A stretch of DNA of 64,000 nucleotides from Hyphomicrobiales bacterium (GTDB taxonomy: Bacteria; Pseudomonadota; Alphaproteobacteria; Rhizobiales; Phreatobacteraceae). A program made the position numbers and the translations under genes. Of this stretch, positions 36,293 to 44,347 are shown in pieces (position 1 is the first letter of the stretch; each line of letters opens with the position of its first letter). Location: assembly GCA_017304475.1 (NCBI GenBank), contig JAFKKV010000011.1:434001-498000 (forward strand), read 5' to 3'. The notes beneath the pieces are model-generated. The model saw only the letters and a program-made list of their open reading frames with translations. It was not told the origin of the DNA and did no database searches.

Positions 36293-37435
36293 CTATTGGG
36301 CGGCCTGGGTGGCGGTGCTCGCCGGCGGTTTCGGCGCCGTCCGGCGGCTGCCCCACCAGTCGGTGAAGGTGCCGAGCACGCCCTTGGGCAGGAACAGCGT
36401 GACCAACACGAACAGGCCGCCGAGCGCGAACAGCCAGCCTTGCGGAAAGGCGCCGGTGAACCAGCTCTTGGCGAAATTGACGATGCCCGCGCCGAGCGCC
36501 GCGCCGACCAGCGTGCCGCGCCCGCCGACCGCCACCCAGATGATCGTCTCGATCGAATTGGCCGGCTGGAATTCGGAGGGGTTGATGATGCCGACCTGGG
36601 GCACGTAGAGCGCGCCGGCAATGCCGGCCATGACCGCCGAGACGGTCCAGACGAACAGCTTGAAATGCTCGACCCGGTAGCCGAGGAAGCGGGTGCGGGC
36701 TTCCGCGTCGCGGATCGCGACCAGGATCTTGCCGGCCTTGGAAGTGACGATGGCACGGGCCGCGAGATAGCCGAGCATCAGAGCCGCCACGGAAAGCGAG
36801 AACAGCACCGCCCGGGTCGGCTGGGCCTGGATGTTGAAGCCCAGAATGTCCTTGAAATCGGTCAGGCCGTTATTGCCGCCGAAGCCCATGTCGTTGCGGA
36901 AAAAGGCGAGCAGCAGCGCATAGGTCAGCGCCTGCGTGATGATCGACAGATAGACGCCGGTGACGCGCGAGCGGAAGGCGAACCAGCCGAACACGAAGGC
37001 GAGCACGCCCGGCACCAGGCAGACCATCAGCAGGGCATAGGGCAGGGAGGAAAAGCCCCACCATGTGACCGGCAGTTCCTTCCAGTTCAGGAACACCATG
37101 AAGTCGGGCAGGATCGGATTGGCATAGACGCCGCGCGGTCCGATCTGGCGCATCAGATACATGCCCATGGCATAGCCGCCGAGGGCGAAGAAGGCGCCGT
37201 GGCCGAGCGACAGGATGCCGCAATAGCCCCAGACCAGGTCGACCGCGACCGCCAGCAGGGCATAGGTCATGTATTTGCCCCAGAGCCCCATGGCGGTGTT
37301 CGAGACGTGGAACGCCGAGCTCGGCGGCACCGCGAGGTTGAGGATCGGCACCAGCACCGCCGTGACGGCCAGGAGACCAAGGAAGATCCAGCCGGCGCGG
37401 TCGATCTTTTCGAAGAAGAAGCGAGTGAACATCAT
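36293..37435 (-). CDS. urtC: Urea ABC transporter permease UrtC
   Basis: 380 residues, LivM-type permease with about ten membrane segments. Characteristic stretches: DLVWGYCGILSLGHGAFFALGGYAMGMYLM and the cytoplasmic EAA-like loop IRDAEARTRFLGYRVEHFKLFVW, quoted in part. Its ATG overlaps the urtB stop by 3 nt (ATGA), implying coupled translation and equal dosing of the two permease subunits. The C-terminus is Ala/Thr/Pro-rich. The long frame continuing upstream is a shadow of urtB. Confidence 0.96.
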   Translation of the reverse strand: MMFTRFFFEKIDRAGWIFLGLLAVTAVLVPILNLAVPPSSAFHVSNTAMGLWGKYMTYALLAVAVDLVWGYCGILSLGHGAFFALGGYAMGMYLMRQIGPRGVYANPILPDFMVFLNWKELPVTWWGFSSLPYALLMVCLVPGVLAFVFGWFAFRSRVTGVYLSIITQALTYALLLAFFRNDMGFGGNNGLTDFKDILGFNIQAQPTRAVLFSLSVAALMLGYLAARAIVTSKAGKILVAIRDAEARTRFLGYRVEHFKLFVWTVSAVMAGIAGALYVPQVGIINPSEFQPANSIETIIWVAVGGRGTLVGAALGAGIVNFAKSWFTGAFPQGWLFALGGLFVLVTLFLPKGVLGTFTDWWGSRRTAPKPPASTATQAAQ

Positions 37436-39045
37436 TCCACCGCCCGTCCCTTGAGGGCGAACAGGCCCCGCGGACGCTTCTGGATGAACAGGATGATGAA
37501 GACGAGCAGCAGGATCTTGCCCAGCACGGCGCCGGCATAGGGCTCGAGGAATTTGTTGGCGATGCCCAGCGTCAGCGCGCCGACCAGCGTGCCCCAGAGA
37601 TTGCCGACGCCGCCGAACACCACGACCATGAAGCTGTCGATGATGTAGCCCTGGCCGAGATTGGGGCTGACATTGTCGATCTGGCTGAGCGCCACGCCGG
37701 CAAGCCCGGCGATGCCCGAGCCGAGCCCGAAGGTGAAGGCGTCGACCCAGTTGGTGCGGATGCCCATGGCGCCCGCCATGCGCCGGTTCTGCGTCACTGC
37801 GCGAGTCTGCAGGCCGAACGGCGTGCGCTTCAGCACCAGCAGCAAGGTGGTGAAGACGAGCCCGGCGAAGATGATGATGGCGAGCCGGTTGGTGGTGATG
37901 GCGAGATTGCCGATTTCGAACGAGCCGGACATCCAGGACGGCGTGCCGACCTCGCGATTGGTCGGGCCGAACCAGGAGCGCACCGCCTGCTGCAGGATCA
38001 GGCTGACGCCCCAGGTGGCGAGCAGCGTCTCCAGCGGCCGGCCATAGAGGTGGCGGATGATCAGCCGCTCGATGAGCACGCCGACGGCGCCGGCGACCAG
38101 GAAGGCGAGCGGCAGCGCGATGAACAGCGAGACGTCGAACAAGGCCGGGGCCGAGGTGCGGATCGCCTGCTGCACCACGAAGGTGGTATAGGCGCCGATC
38201 ATCACCATCTCGCCATGGGCCATGTTGATGATGCCCATGACTCCGAAGGTGATGGCGAGCCCGATGGCGGCCAGCAGCAGCACCGAGCCGAGCGACAGGC
38301 CGTACCAGACGTTCTGGCCGGCCTCCCATATGGCCAGCGACCGGCGCACCGCGGTGATGGCGCCGTCGGCGGCCTGCCGGACCAGCGGCGCGGTATCGGC
38401 CGGCAGCGAGCCCAGCATGGCGAGCGCGTCCTGGTCGCCGCGCCGCTGGATGACGCCGATGGCCTCGATGCGGTCGGCGTCGCGGGCCGTATTGTCGGCC
38501 ACCAGGATCGCCGCGCGCGCTTCCTCCATCAACTTGCGCACCCGTGCGTCGCGCTCGGCGGGCAATGCCTGGGAGAGGGCTGTGAGGGCGGCCGCGTCGC
38601 GCGATTTGAACACGGCTTCGGCGGCGGCCATGCGGCGGGCGGGATCTGGATGCATCAGGCTGAGCGCGCCCATGGCGGCCTCGATGGCGCGCCGGACATT
38701 GTTGTTGAGCCGGACGGGGCGGGCCGCTGCGGGCGCGGGTTCGGCATTGCCGGTGGCGGCGGCCGTGAAGCTGCCGTCGGGCTGGCGGATGAACACGCTG
38801 CGATCGGCCGGGCGATAGACCAGGCGGCCGTCGCGCAGCGCCTCGATGACCGACGCGGCCTGCGGCGAACCGGAGCCGGCAAGGGCTGCGACGGCGCCGG
38901 CGATATCGTTGAAATTCTCGGTGGCGAAGCGCTGGACCAGCGTCTGGCTGTCCTGGGCGGCGGCCATGCGGGGGCCGGCGACGACCAGGGCCGCCAGGGT
39001 CACGATGGTCGCCAGGATGGTCGCGAGGAATGACAAGCGTCGCAT
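37432..39045 (-). CDS. urtB: Urea ABC transporter permease UrtB
   Basis: 537 residues. It has a signal-like N-terminus (RLSFLATILATIVTLAALVV), then about 220 residues of helical, Ala-rich periplasmic domain with HEAT-like pairs (for example RRMAAAEAVFKSRDAAALTA), then the LivH-type permease from about residue 255 (GLSLGSVLLLAAIGLAITFG, INMAHGEMVMIGAYTTF). The extended N-terminal domain is typical of UrtB rather than amino-acid LivH proteins and may contact the binding protein. It follows urtA after 115 nt that hold a hairpin. Confidence 0.96.
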   Translation of the reverse strand: MRRLSFLATILATIVTLAALVVAGPRMAAAQDSQTLVQRFATENFNDIAGAVAALAGSGSPQAASVIEALRDGRLVYRPADRSVFIRQPDGSFTAAATGNAEPAPAAARPVRLNNNVRRAIEAAMGALSLMHPDPARRMAAAEAVFKSRDAAALTALSQALPAERDARVRKLMEEARAAILVADNTARDADRIEAIGVIQRRGDQDALAMLGSLPADTAPLVRQAADGAITAVRRSLAIWEAGQNVWYGLSLGSVLLLAAIGLAITFGVMGIINMAHGEMVMIGAYTTFVVQQAIRTSAPALFDVSLFIALPLAFLVAGAVGVLIERLIIRHLYGRPLETLLATWGVSLILQQAVRSWFGPTNREVGTPSWMSGSFEIGNLAITTNRLAIIIFAGLVFTTLLLVLKRTPFGLQTRAVTQNRRMAGAMGIRTNWVDAFTFGLGSGIAGLAGVALSQIDNVSPNLGQGYIIDSFMVVVFGGVGNLWGTLVGALTLGIANKFLEPYAGAVLGKILLLVFIILFIQKRPRGLFALKGRAVE

Positions 39046-39111
39046 GAACGATCCCGAATGAGGGGGCGAGAACCGGCCTCGCCGTCAGCGCTGGGCGGTC
39101 GCCGCGCATGA

Positions 39112-39138
39112 GGGGCGCGCCGCTGGCCGGCGCGCCCC
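39112..39138 (-). promoter_or_regulatory. GC-rich hairpin between urtA and urtB
   Basis: A perfect 11-bp inverted repeat (GGGGCGCGCCG and its complement) with a 5-nt loop lies in the 115-nt urtA-urtB gap. No T-run follows on the minus strand, so it is probably not a full terminator. Such hairpins after binding-protein genes commonly stabilise the upstream message or reduce read-through, giving more UrtA than permease. Confidence 0.6.
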
Positions 39139-39160
39139 GTCTTGGTCGAAAACCCTGCGA

Positions 39161-40456
39161 TCAGCGCTGGGCCGCGCCGCCGCAACGTCCGGTCCTGACG
39201 TTGAAATTGCCGCAGCGCATCGGCGCGCGGTGATCGGCGATCAGGTCGCGCGACCCTTCCAGATGCGGCGACCATTCCTGGGCGACCACCGTGCCGGGGG
39301 TCTGCCAGACCGTCGAGAACTGGCCGTTCTCCTGGATCTCGCCGATCAGCACGGGCTTGGTGATGTGATGGTTCGGCATCATGGTGGAAACGCCGCCCGA
39401 GAGATTGGGCACGGCAATGCCGATCATGGCGTCGCGGACCGCGGTCGGGTCGGTCGTGCCGGCCGCTTCCACCGCCTTCACCCACATGGCGAAACCGATC
39501 ACATGGGCTTCCATGGGATCGTTGGTGACGGCGCGCGGGTTGTTCTTAAAGGCGCGCCAGCGCGCGATGAAGTCGCGATTGACCGGGTTGTCCACCGACT
39601 GGAAATAGTTCCAGGCGGCGAGATGGCCGACCAGCGGCTTGGTGTCGAAGCCGGCGAGTTCCTCTTCGCCCACCGAGAAGGCGATGACCGGAATGTCGGT
39701 GGCCTTGACGCCCTGGTTGCCCAGCTCCTTGTAGAACGGCACGTTGGCGTCGCCATTGACCGTCGAGATGACCGCGGTCTTCTTGCCGGCGGCGCCGAAG
39801 CGCTTGATCGCGGCGACCCGGGTCTGCCAGTCGGAATGGCCGAACGGCGTGTAGTTGACCGAGATGTCCTCGGGCTTGATGCCCTTGGACAGCAGATAGG
39901 CTTCCAGGATCTTGTTGGTGGTGCGCGGATAGACGTAGTCGGTGCCTTCGAGCACGAAGCGCTGGACACCTTCGGCGAGCAGGTAGTCGACCGCGGGAAT
40001 GGCCTGCTGGTTCGGCGCAGCGCCAGTATAGAAGATGTTCGGCGAGGATTCCTCGCCCTCATATTGCACGGGGTAGAACAGGATCGAGTTCAGTTCCTCG
40101 AACACCGGCAGCACGGATTTGCGCGACACCGAGGTCCAGCAGCCGAAGGTCACCGCGACGCGGTTGCGGGTGATCAACTCGCGTGCCTTTTCGGCGAAGA
40201 GCGGCCAGTTCGAGGCGGGATCGACCACCACCGCCTCGAGTTTCTTGCCGAGCAGGCCGCCGCGCTTGTTCTGCTCGTCGATCAGCATGAGCATGACGTC
40301 TTTCAGCGTCGACTCGCTGATCGCCATGGTTCCAGAGAGCGAATGCAGGATGCCGACCTTGATCGTTTCCTGCGCCTTGGCCGGCGCGGCGAATAGGCCT
40401 GCCGCAAGTGCTACGCTGGCCGCCAGGCCCAGCACTTTTGACTTGAGGTTCAACAT
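39161..40456 (-). CDS. urtA: Urea ABC transporter substrate-binding protein UrtA
   Basis: 431 residues. Signal peptide (KVLGLAASVALAAGLFAAPAKAQ, cleavage about residue 28). The mature part has the UrtA signature: IKVGILHSLSGTMAISESTLKD at the start, FGCWTSVSRKSVLPVFEE, and FYPVQYEGEESSPN. It is a periplasmic urea (or short-chain amide) receptor and the first gene of urtABCDE. About 75 nt upstream lies a sigma-54 promoter, so expression should rise under nitrogen limitation. The C-terminal GGAAQR end is followed by the hairpin at 39112. Confidence 0.97.
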   Translation of the reverse strand: MLNLKSKVLGLAASVALAAGLFAAPAKAQETIKVGILHSLSGTMAISESTLKDVMLMLIDEQNKRGGLLGKKLEAVVVDPASNWPLFAEKARELITRNRVAVTFGCWTSVSRKSVLPVFEELNSILFYPVQYEGEESSPNIFYTGAAPNQQAIPAVDYLLAEGVQRFVLEGTDYVYPRTTNKILEAYLLSKGIKPEDISVNYTPFGHSDWQTRVAAIKRFGAAGKKTAVISTVNGDANVPFYKELGNQGVKATDIPVIAFSVGEEELAGFDTKPLVGHLAAWNYFQSVDNPVNRDFIARWRAFKNNPRAVTNDPMEAHVIGFAMWVKAVEAAGTTDPTAVRDAMIGIAVPNLSGGVSTMMPNHHITKPVLIGEIQENGQFSTVWQTPGTVVAQEWSPHLEGSRDLIADHRAPMRCGNFNVRTGRCGGAAQR

Positions 40457-40529
40457 GGAGGTTTCCCGTTTCTCGTGTTTGCCGTCGGCTCTGGAAGGCC
40501 TGTGGACCGCCGGTCAGCAGCTTTGTCTC

Positions 40530-40544
40530 GCAACCGCTGTGCCA
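40530..40544 (-). promoter_or_regulatory. Sigma-54 (-24/-12) promoter of urtABCDE
   Basis: On the minus strand TGGCAC-AGCGG-TTGC, with the invariant GG and GC exactly ten bases apart, matches the sigma-54 consensus (TGGCAC-N5-TTGC). Transcription would start near 40518, leaving a leader of about 62 nt before the urtA ATG. Sigma-54 promoters in nitrogen-uptake operons are usually activated by NtrC. Confidence 0.8.
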
Positions 40545-40688
40545 GCCCCGGCCAGCGGGCAGAAGGCATTGACGGATCTGCCGAATTCGCAGCGGGCCCG
40601 GGCGGGCTTACGGGAAAATGCGGGGGTCGCCGTTGCTGCAATGCAAAGCGCCTGCCTAATAATTCATCGGCCTTTTTTGCATAATATT

Positions 40689-40708
40689 GCGGCACAGGCC
40701 CGTGCTGC
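40689..40708. promoter_or_regulatory. 20-bp palindrome, candidate NtrC-type enhancer
   Basis: The half-site GCnGCACnGG is repeated in inverted form (GCGGCACAGG / CCCGTGCTGC), 16 of 20 bases symmetric. It lies about 150 bp upstream of the sigma-54 promoter, the usual distance for an enhancer-binding site. The core GCAC-N6-GTGC resembles the NtrC core GCAC-N7-GTGC but is one base short, so the assignment is tentative. Confidence 0.45.
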
Positions 40709-40842
40709 GGTTATTTCGAGCAGATGACGCTTGGGCAGGGCGGGGCGCACGGGCCGGTATCGGGCGCCGGTGACCGCGTCTTCAATTTTCTTTAACCATA
40801 ACGGGGTCACCTCGCATGTGGACCCGAGCCAGGAGAGGCCTC

Positions 40843-42222
40843 ATGAGCGTCAGCGAGACCGTCACGGTCCCGGACAAGGCCGGCTGGCGCGAGGCTGCCG
40901 CCGTCTATTTCCGGCGCGACGTGCTGGTGGTGCTGTTCCTCGGCTTTTCCGCCGGCTTGCCGTTGGCCTTGTCCGGCTCGACCCTGCTGGTCTGGATGGC
41001 CGAGAGTTCGGTCAACCTGACCACGATCGGCCTGTTCGCCCTGGTCGGCACGCCTTATACGATCAAGTTCCTCTGGGCCCCTGTCGTCGACGCCCTCGAC
41101 ATCCCCATCCTCTCGACCTGGCTCGGCCGCCGCCGCGGCTGGCTGATCTTCAGCCAGATCCTGCTGATGGCGGCCATCGTCTTCCTCGGCCTGCAGAACC
41201 CCGACGTCTCGCCGTTCATGATCGCGGTCGGCGCCGTGCTGGTGGCGACCGCTTCCGCCACCCAGGACACCGTCATCGACGCCTATCGCGTCGAAAAGCT
41301 CGACACCTCCGAACAGGCCGCCGGCATGGGCTCCTATGTCGCCGCCTATCGCATCGGCATGCTGGTCTCCACCGCCGGCGCGCTCCTGATCGTCTCCTAT
41401 TTCGAGAAGATCCAGGGTTTCCCCAAGGCGACCTCCTGGTCGCTCGGCTATTGCGTCATGGCCGGCTTCGTGCTGGTCGGCATGGTCACCACCTTGATCG
41501 CCCGCGAGCCGGCGCGCTCGGCCGAGGCGGTCGAGAGCGCGCGCGCCGAAGGCAATCCGATGAAGCGTGTGGCGTCCGCCGCGGTCGGCGCCTTCTCGGA
41601 GTTCCTGACCCGCGACATGGCCTTCGTGGTGCTGGCCTTCGTCGTGCTGTTCAAGTTCTGCGACGCCTTTGTCGGCGCCATGACCGGCCCCTTCGTCATT
41701 CGCGGCATGGGCTATAGCCGCGAGGAATATGCGGCCATCGTCAAGGGTGTCGGGCTGGTGGCGACGCTTGGCGGCGGTTTCGCCGGTGGTTTCGTCGCCC
41801 GTGCGCTGGATCTCAGGACCAGCCTGTGGCTCGCCGGTTTCCTGCAGATGGCCTCGAACCTGGTCTTCGCGCTGCAGGCCCAGGCCGGCATCAGCTACGG
41901 CATGCTGGCCTTCGTCATCGTCGTAGAGAATTTCACCGGCGCCATCGGCACCGTGATCTTCGTCGCCTATCTCTCGTCGCTGTGCAATTCGCCGCTCCAC
42001 ACCGCCACCCAATATGCGCTGCTCGCTGCGCTGGCCGCGGTCGGGCGCACCTATCTGTCGGCGCCGGCCGGCTGGCTCGCCGGCCAGACCGGCTGGTTCT
42101 GGTTCTTCGTGCTGTCCTGCCTCACCGCCATTCCGAGCTTCCTGCTGCTCTGGTGGCTGCAGGCGCGTGGCCATTTCGATGCGCTGGCGCGGCCAACCGG
42201 TCCGCTCCCGGCCGACGACTGA
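40843..42222 (+). CDS. AmpG-like MFS permease (muropeptide transporter type)
   Basis: 459 residues, twelve or more membrane segments. The N-terminal half has the AmpG pattern (LGFSAGLPLALSGSTLLVWM, GTPYTIKFLWAPVVD, and the loop LGRRRGWL). AmpG permeases import anhydro-muropeptides for peptidoglycan recycling; membership in the family is clear, the substrate less so. The ATG at 40843 follows AGGAGAGG; an ATG nine codons upstream lacks this. A methyltransferase gene begins 4 nt after the stop, so the two are co-transcribed. Confidence 0.9.
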   Translation: MSVSETVTVPDKAGWREAAAVYFRRDVLVVLFLGFSAGLPLALSGSTLLVWMAESSVNLTTIGLFALVGTPYTIKFLWAPVVDALDIPILSTWLGRRRGWLIFSQILLMAAIVFLGLQNPDVSPFMIAVGAVLVATASATQDTVIDAYRVEKLDTSEQAAGMGSYVAAYRIGMLVSTAGALLIVSYFEKIQGFPKATSWSLGYCVMAGFVLVGMVTTLIAREPARSAEAVESARAEGNPMKRVASAAVGAFSEFLTRDMAFVVLAFVVLFKFCDAFVGAMTGPFVIRGMGYSREEYAAIVKGVGLVATLGGGFAGGFVARALDLRTSLWLAGFLQMASNLVFALQAQAGISYGMLAFVIVVENFTGAIGTVIFVAYLSSLCNSPLHTATQYALLAALAAVGRTYLSAPAGWLAGQTGWFWFFVLSCLTAIPSFLLLWWLQARGHFDALARPTGPLPADD

Positions 42223-42226
42223 CGCC

Positions 42227-43159
42227 ATGGCCAGCCCGATCTTCCGCTCTTCTGGCGATCTTCTCGCCGACCGCCGTTACGATTATGCCATGGCGTCGAA
42301 GGACGACGGTGATCTGGTCGCCAGTGCCGATCTGCTGCGCCAGGCGCTCGACATCGCGCCCGCCTGGGCGGCGGCCTGGTTCGCGCTCGGCGAAGTCGAG
42401 CAGGCGCAGGGGCTGACCGGCCAGGCGATCGCGGCGTTCCGCGCCGCGCGCGAACGCGATCCCGCCGATGCGCTCGGCGCCGGCCTCATGCTGGCGCGGC
42501 TCGGGGCGGCCGACAGCGCCACCGCCATGTCGGCCGCTTATGTCGAGACCCTGTTCGATCAATATGCGGGCCGTTTCGATCAGGCCCTGCGCCAGGGGCT
42601 CGGCTATCGCGGCCCGGAAATCCTGGTCGAGGCGGTCGCTGAGGCCTGCCGGCTCGGCGGCCGGCCGGCGCGGTTCGCGCGCATGCTCGATCTCGGTTGC
42701 GGCACCGGGCTCGCCGCCGAGGCCTTCCGATCCCATGCCGCGGCCATCGACGGCGTCGACCTGTCGCGCAAGATGGTCGAGATCGCCGCGGCCAAGGGCC
42801 TCTATGGCACGGTCGAGGCCGGCGAGCTCCAGGACTATCTCGGCCGCCAGCCGGCGGCCGGCGCCGACCTGATCGTCGCCGCCGACGTCTTCGTCTATTG
42901 CGCCGATCTTGCTCCCATCTTCGCCGAAAGCGCGCGGGCGCTGCGGCCGGGGGGGCTGCTCGCCTTCACGGTCGAGACCCATGGCGGCGAGGGCATCGTG
43001 CTCGGCGCGGGGCTGCGTTATGCCCATACGCAGGCTTATCTGCGCGAAACCATGGCCGGCTTGCCGTTCGATCTGGTGATCTGCGCGGAGGTTTCTACCC
43101 GGCTGGAGGGCACGCTGCCGGTTCCGGGCCTGGTCGTCGTGGCCGAACGGCGGGCCTGA
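42227..43159 (+). CDS. Class I SAM-dependent methyltransferase with TPR-like N-terminus
   Basis: 310 residues. Residues about 20-85 form two TPR-like helical pairs (ADLLRQALDIAPAWAAAWFALGEVEQAQG, quoted partly, with W-x-x-x-W-F-A-L-G). The Rossmann methyltransferase domain has motif I MLDLGCGTGLAAEAF, motif II GVDLSRKMVEIA and the later VAADVFVYCADL. The arrangement resembles Methyltransf_11/TPR proteins of alphaproteobacteria; the substrate is unknown. The start at 42227 follows the AmpG-like gene by 4 nt, so translation is probably coupled. Confidence 0.88.
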   Translation: MASPIFRSSGDLLADRRYDYAMASKDDGDLVASADLLRQALDIAPAWAAAWFALGEVEQAQGLTGQAIAAFRAARERDPADALGAGLMLARLGAADSATAMSAAYVETLFDQYAGRFDQALRQGLGYRGPEILVEAVAEACRLGGRPARFARMLDLGCGTGLAAEAFRSHAAAIDGVDLSRKMVEIAAAKGLYGTVEAGELQDYLGRQPAAGADLIVAADVFVYCADLAPIFAESARALRPGGLLAFTVETHGGEGIVLGAGLRYAHTQAYLRETMAGLPFDLVICAEVSTRLEGTLPVPGLVVVAERRA

Positions 43160-43232
43160 CGTGCCGCGCGTGGGCCAGGATGAACGTCTCCGCGATTGAC
43201 GTGCGCCCTCGCCGGGGCCACAGCATCGCGCC

Positions 43233-44072
43233 ATGAATTATCGCCACGCCTATCATGCCGGAAACCCGGCCGATGTGATCAAGCACGCCGTGCTGGCCTT
43301 CGTGATCGACTATCTCCTGCAGAAGCCTGCACCGATCCGGGTCATCGACACCCATGCCGGCATCGGCCGTTATGACCTGACCTCGGATGCCGCCGAGCGC
43401 ACCGGCGAATGGGTCGAAGGCATCGGCCGGCTTTGGGGCCAGGCCATTCCCGACGACCTGGAGGCCTTTCTCGGCCCCTATCTCGACCTGGTCGCAAGGC
43501 TCAATCCCGACGGCCGGCTGCGCTTCTATCCCGGCAGCCCCGAGATCGCCCGGCTGATGACCCGGCCGACCGACGGCATCACCTGCTGCGAGCTGCATCC
43601 CGACGATGGCGCTTCGCTCGCCGGGCTCTATGGCCGCGAGAAGCGCATCAAGGTGATCAATCTCGACGGCTGGCTGGCGCCCAAGGCTTTCCTGCCGCCG
43701 AAGGAGAAGCGCGGGCTGATATTGATCGACCCGCCTTTCGAGGAGCGGGCCGACTATGACCGGCTGGTCGAGGCGCTGAGCCTCGGCCACAAGCGCTGGG
43801 CGGGTGGCGTGTTCATCCTGTGGTATCCGGTCAAGGACGCCGCCGAAGTCAGGCGCTTTCACCGGATGATCGCCGATCTCGCTCTGCCGAAATGCCAGGC
43901 GATCGAGGCGACCTGGCGCGCCGTTGACGGCGAGCGCCTGTCGGGCGCGGGTCTCGTCACCGTCAATGCGCCGTTCACCCTGGCGCCGACCTGCCGCGCG
44001 GCGGCGCGCCTGCTGTGGGACGCGCTCAGGGTCCCGAACGGCCGGCTGACCGTGACCGGCGACGCGGATTAG
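43233..44072 (+). CDS. rlmJ: 23S rRNA (adenine(2030)-N6)-methyltransferase RlmJ
   Basis: 279 residues. Methylates A2030 of 23S rRNA. The N-terminal signature NYRHAYHAGNPADVIKHAVL is diagnostic, and the catalytic D-P-P-F motif is at 166-169 (LILIDPPFEERADYDRL). VIDTHAGIGRYDL is the SAM-binding motif. It lies in the same direction as the preceding methyltransferase with a 73-nt gap. The 3' end is 8 nt from the convergent end of a tiny membrane-protein gene. Confidence 0.96.
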   Translation: MNYRHAYHAGNPADVIKHAVLAFVIDYLLQKPAPIRVIDTHAGIGRYDLTSDAAERTGEWVEGIGRLWGQAIPDDLEAFLGPYLDLVARLNPDGRLRFYPGSPEIARLMTRPTDGITCCELHPDDGASLAGLYGREKRIKVINLDGWLAPKAFLPPKEKRGLILIDPPFEERADYDRLVEALSLGHKRWAGGVFILWYPVKDAAEVRRFHRMIADLALPKCQAIEATWRAVDGERLSGAGLVTVNAPFTLAPTCRAAARLLWDALRVPNGRLTVTGDAD

Positions 44073-44080
44073 CCGCGCCG

Positions 44081-44200
44081 TCAGGGATCGGTGCGCAGGT
44101 TCATCTGTTTCGCCGTATCGACGACGAACACGGCCAGCGCCGCGCCGACTGCAAGGCCGATGGCGACGATGGCGAGATCGGCAAAGGCAAGTTCGATCAT
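44081..44200 (-). CDS. Tiny single-pass membrane protein, 39 residues
   Basis: Too short for usual ORF cut-offs. It reads MIELAFADLAIVAIGLAVGA then a further hydrophobic ALAVFVVDTAKQ and ends in a short polar MNLRTDP tail. One membrane helix covers about residues 8-27. AGGGG lies 7 nt before the ATG. Third codon positions are almost all G or C, as in real genes here. It has its own position between rlmJ and the SDR gene, with 147 nt upstream. Function unknown. Confidence 0.55.
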   Translation of the reverse strand: MIELAFADLAIVAIGLAVGAALAVFVVDTAKQMNLRTDP

Positions 44201-44347
44201 GACAAACCCCTGAAGGCTCGGGTGACGGTCGTCATCCGCGGCTTCGGCCGTCGGGGTCTGCTGCGGCTTACGACAGGGGTATGGTCTCGTGATTTGTGCG
44301 TTGCAGCAATAATGCTTTCGATCTGCTGCAATGCGACATTGCGATGC

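Larger units (their letters stand above)
40457..40842. other. Divergent control region urtA / AmpG-like permease
   Basis: 386 bases without a gene. Reading away from urtA it holds a sigma-54 promoter (40530-40544), a GC-rich stretch, an unusually AT-rich tract at about 40656-40690 (TAATAATTC... TTTTTTGCATAATATT) and a 20-bp palindrome (40689-40708). The last 100 bases, with TTTAACCATAACG at about 40789-40802 and AGGAGAGG, form the upstream region of the plus-strand permease gene. Confidence 0.6.

Noticed and set aside
36293..39109. 938-residue reading of urtC including upstream sequence
   Set aside because: The upstream part is a shadow of urtB; the real start overlaps the urtB stop at 37435.
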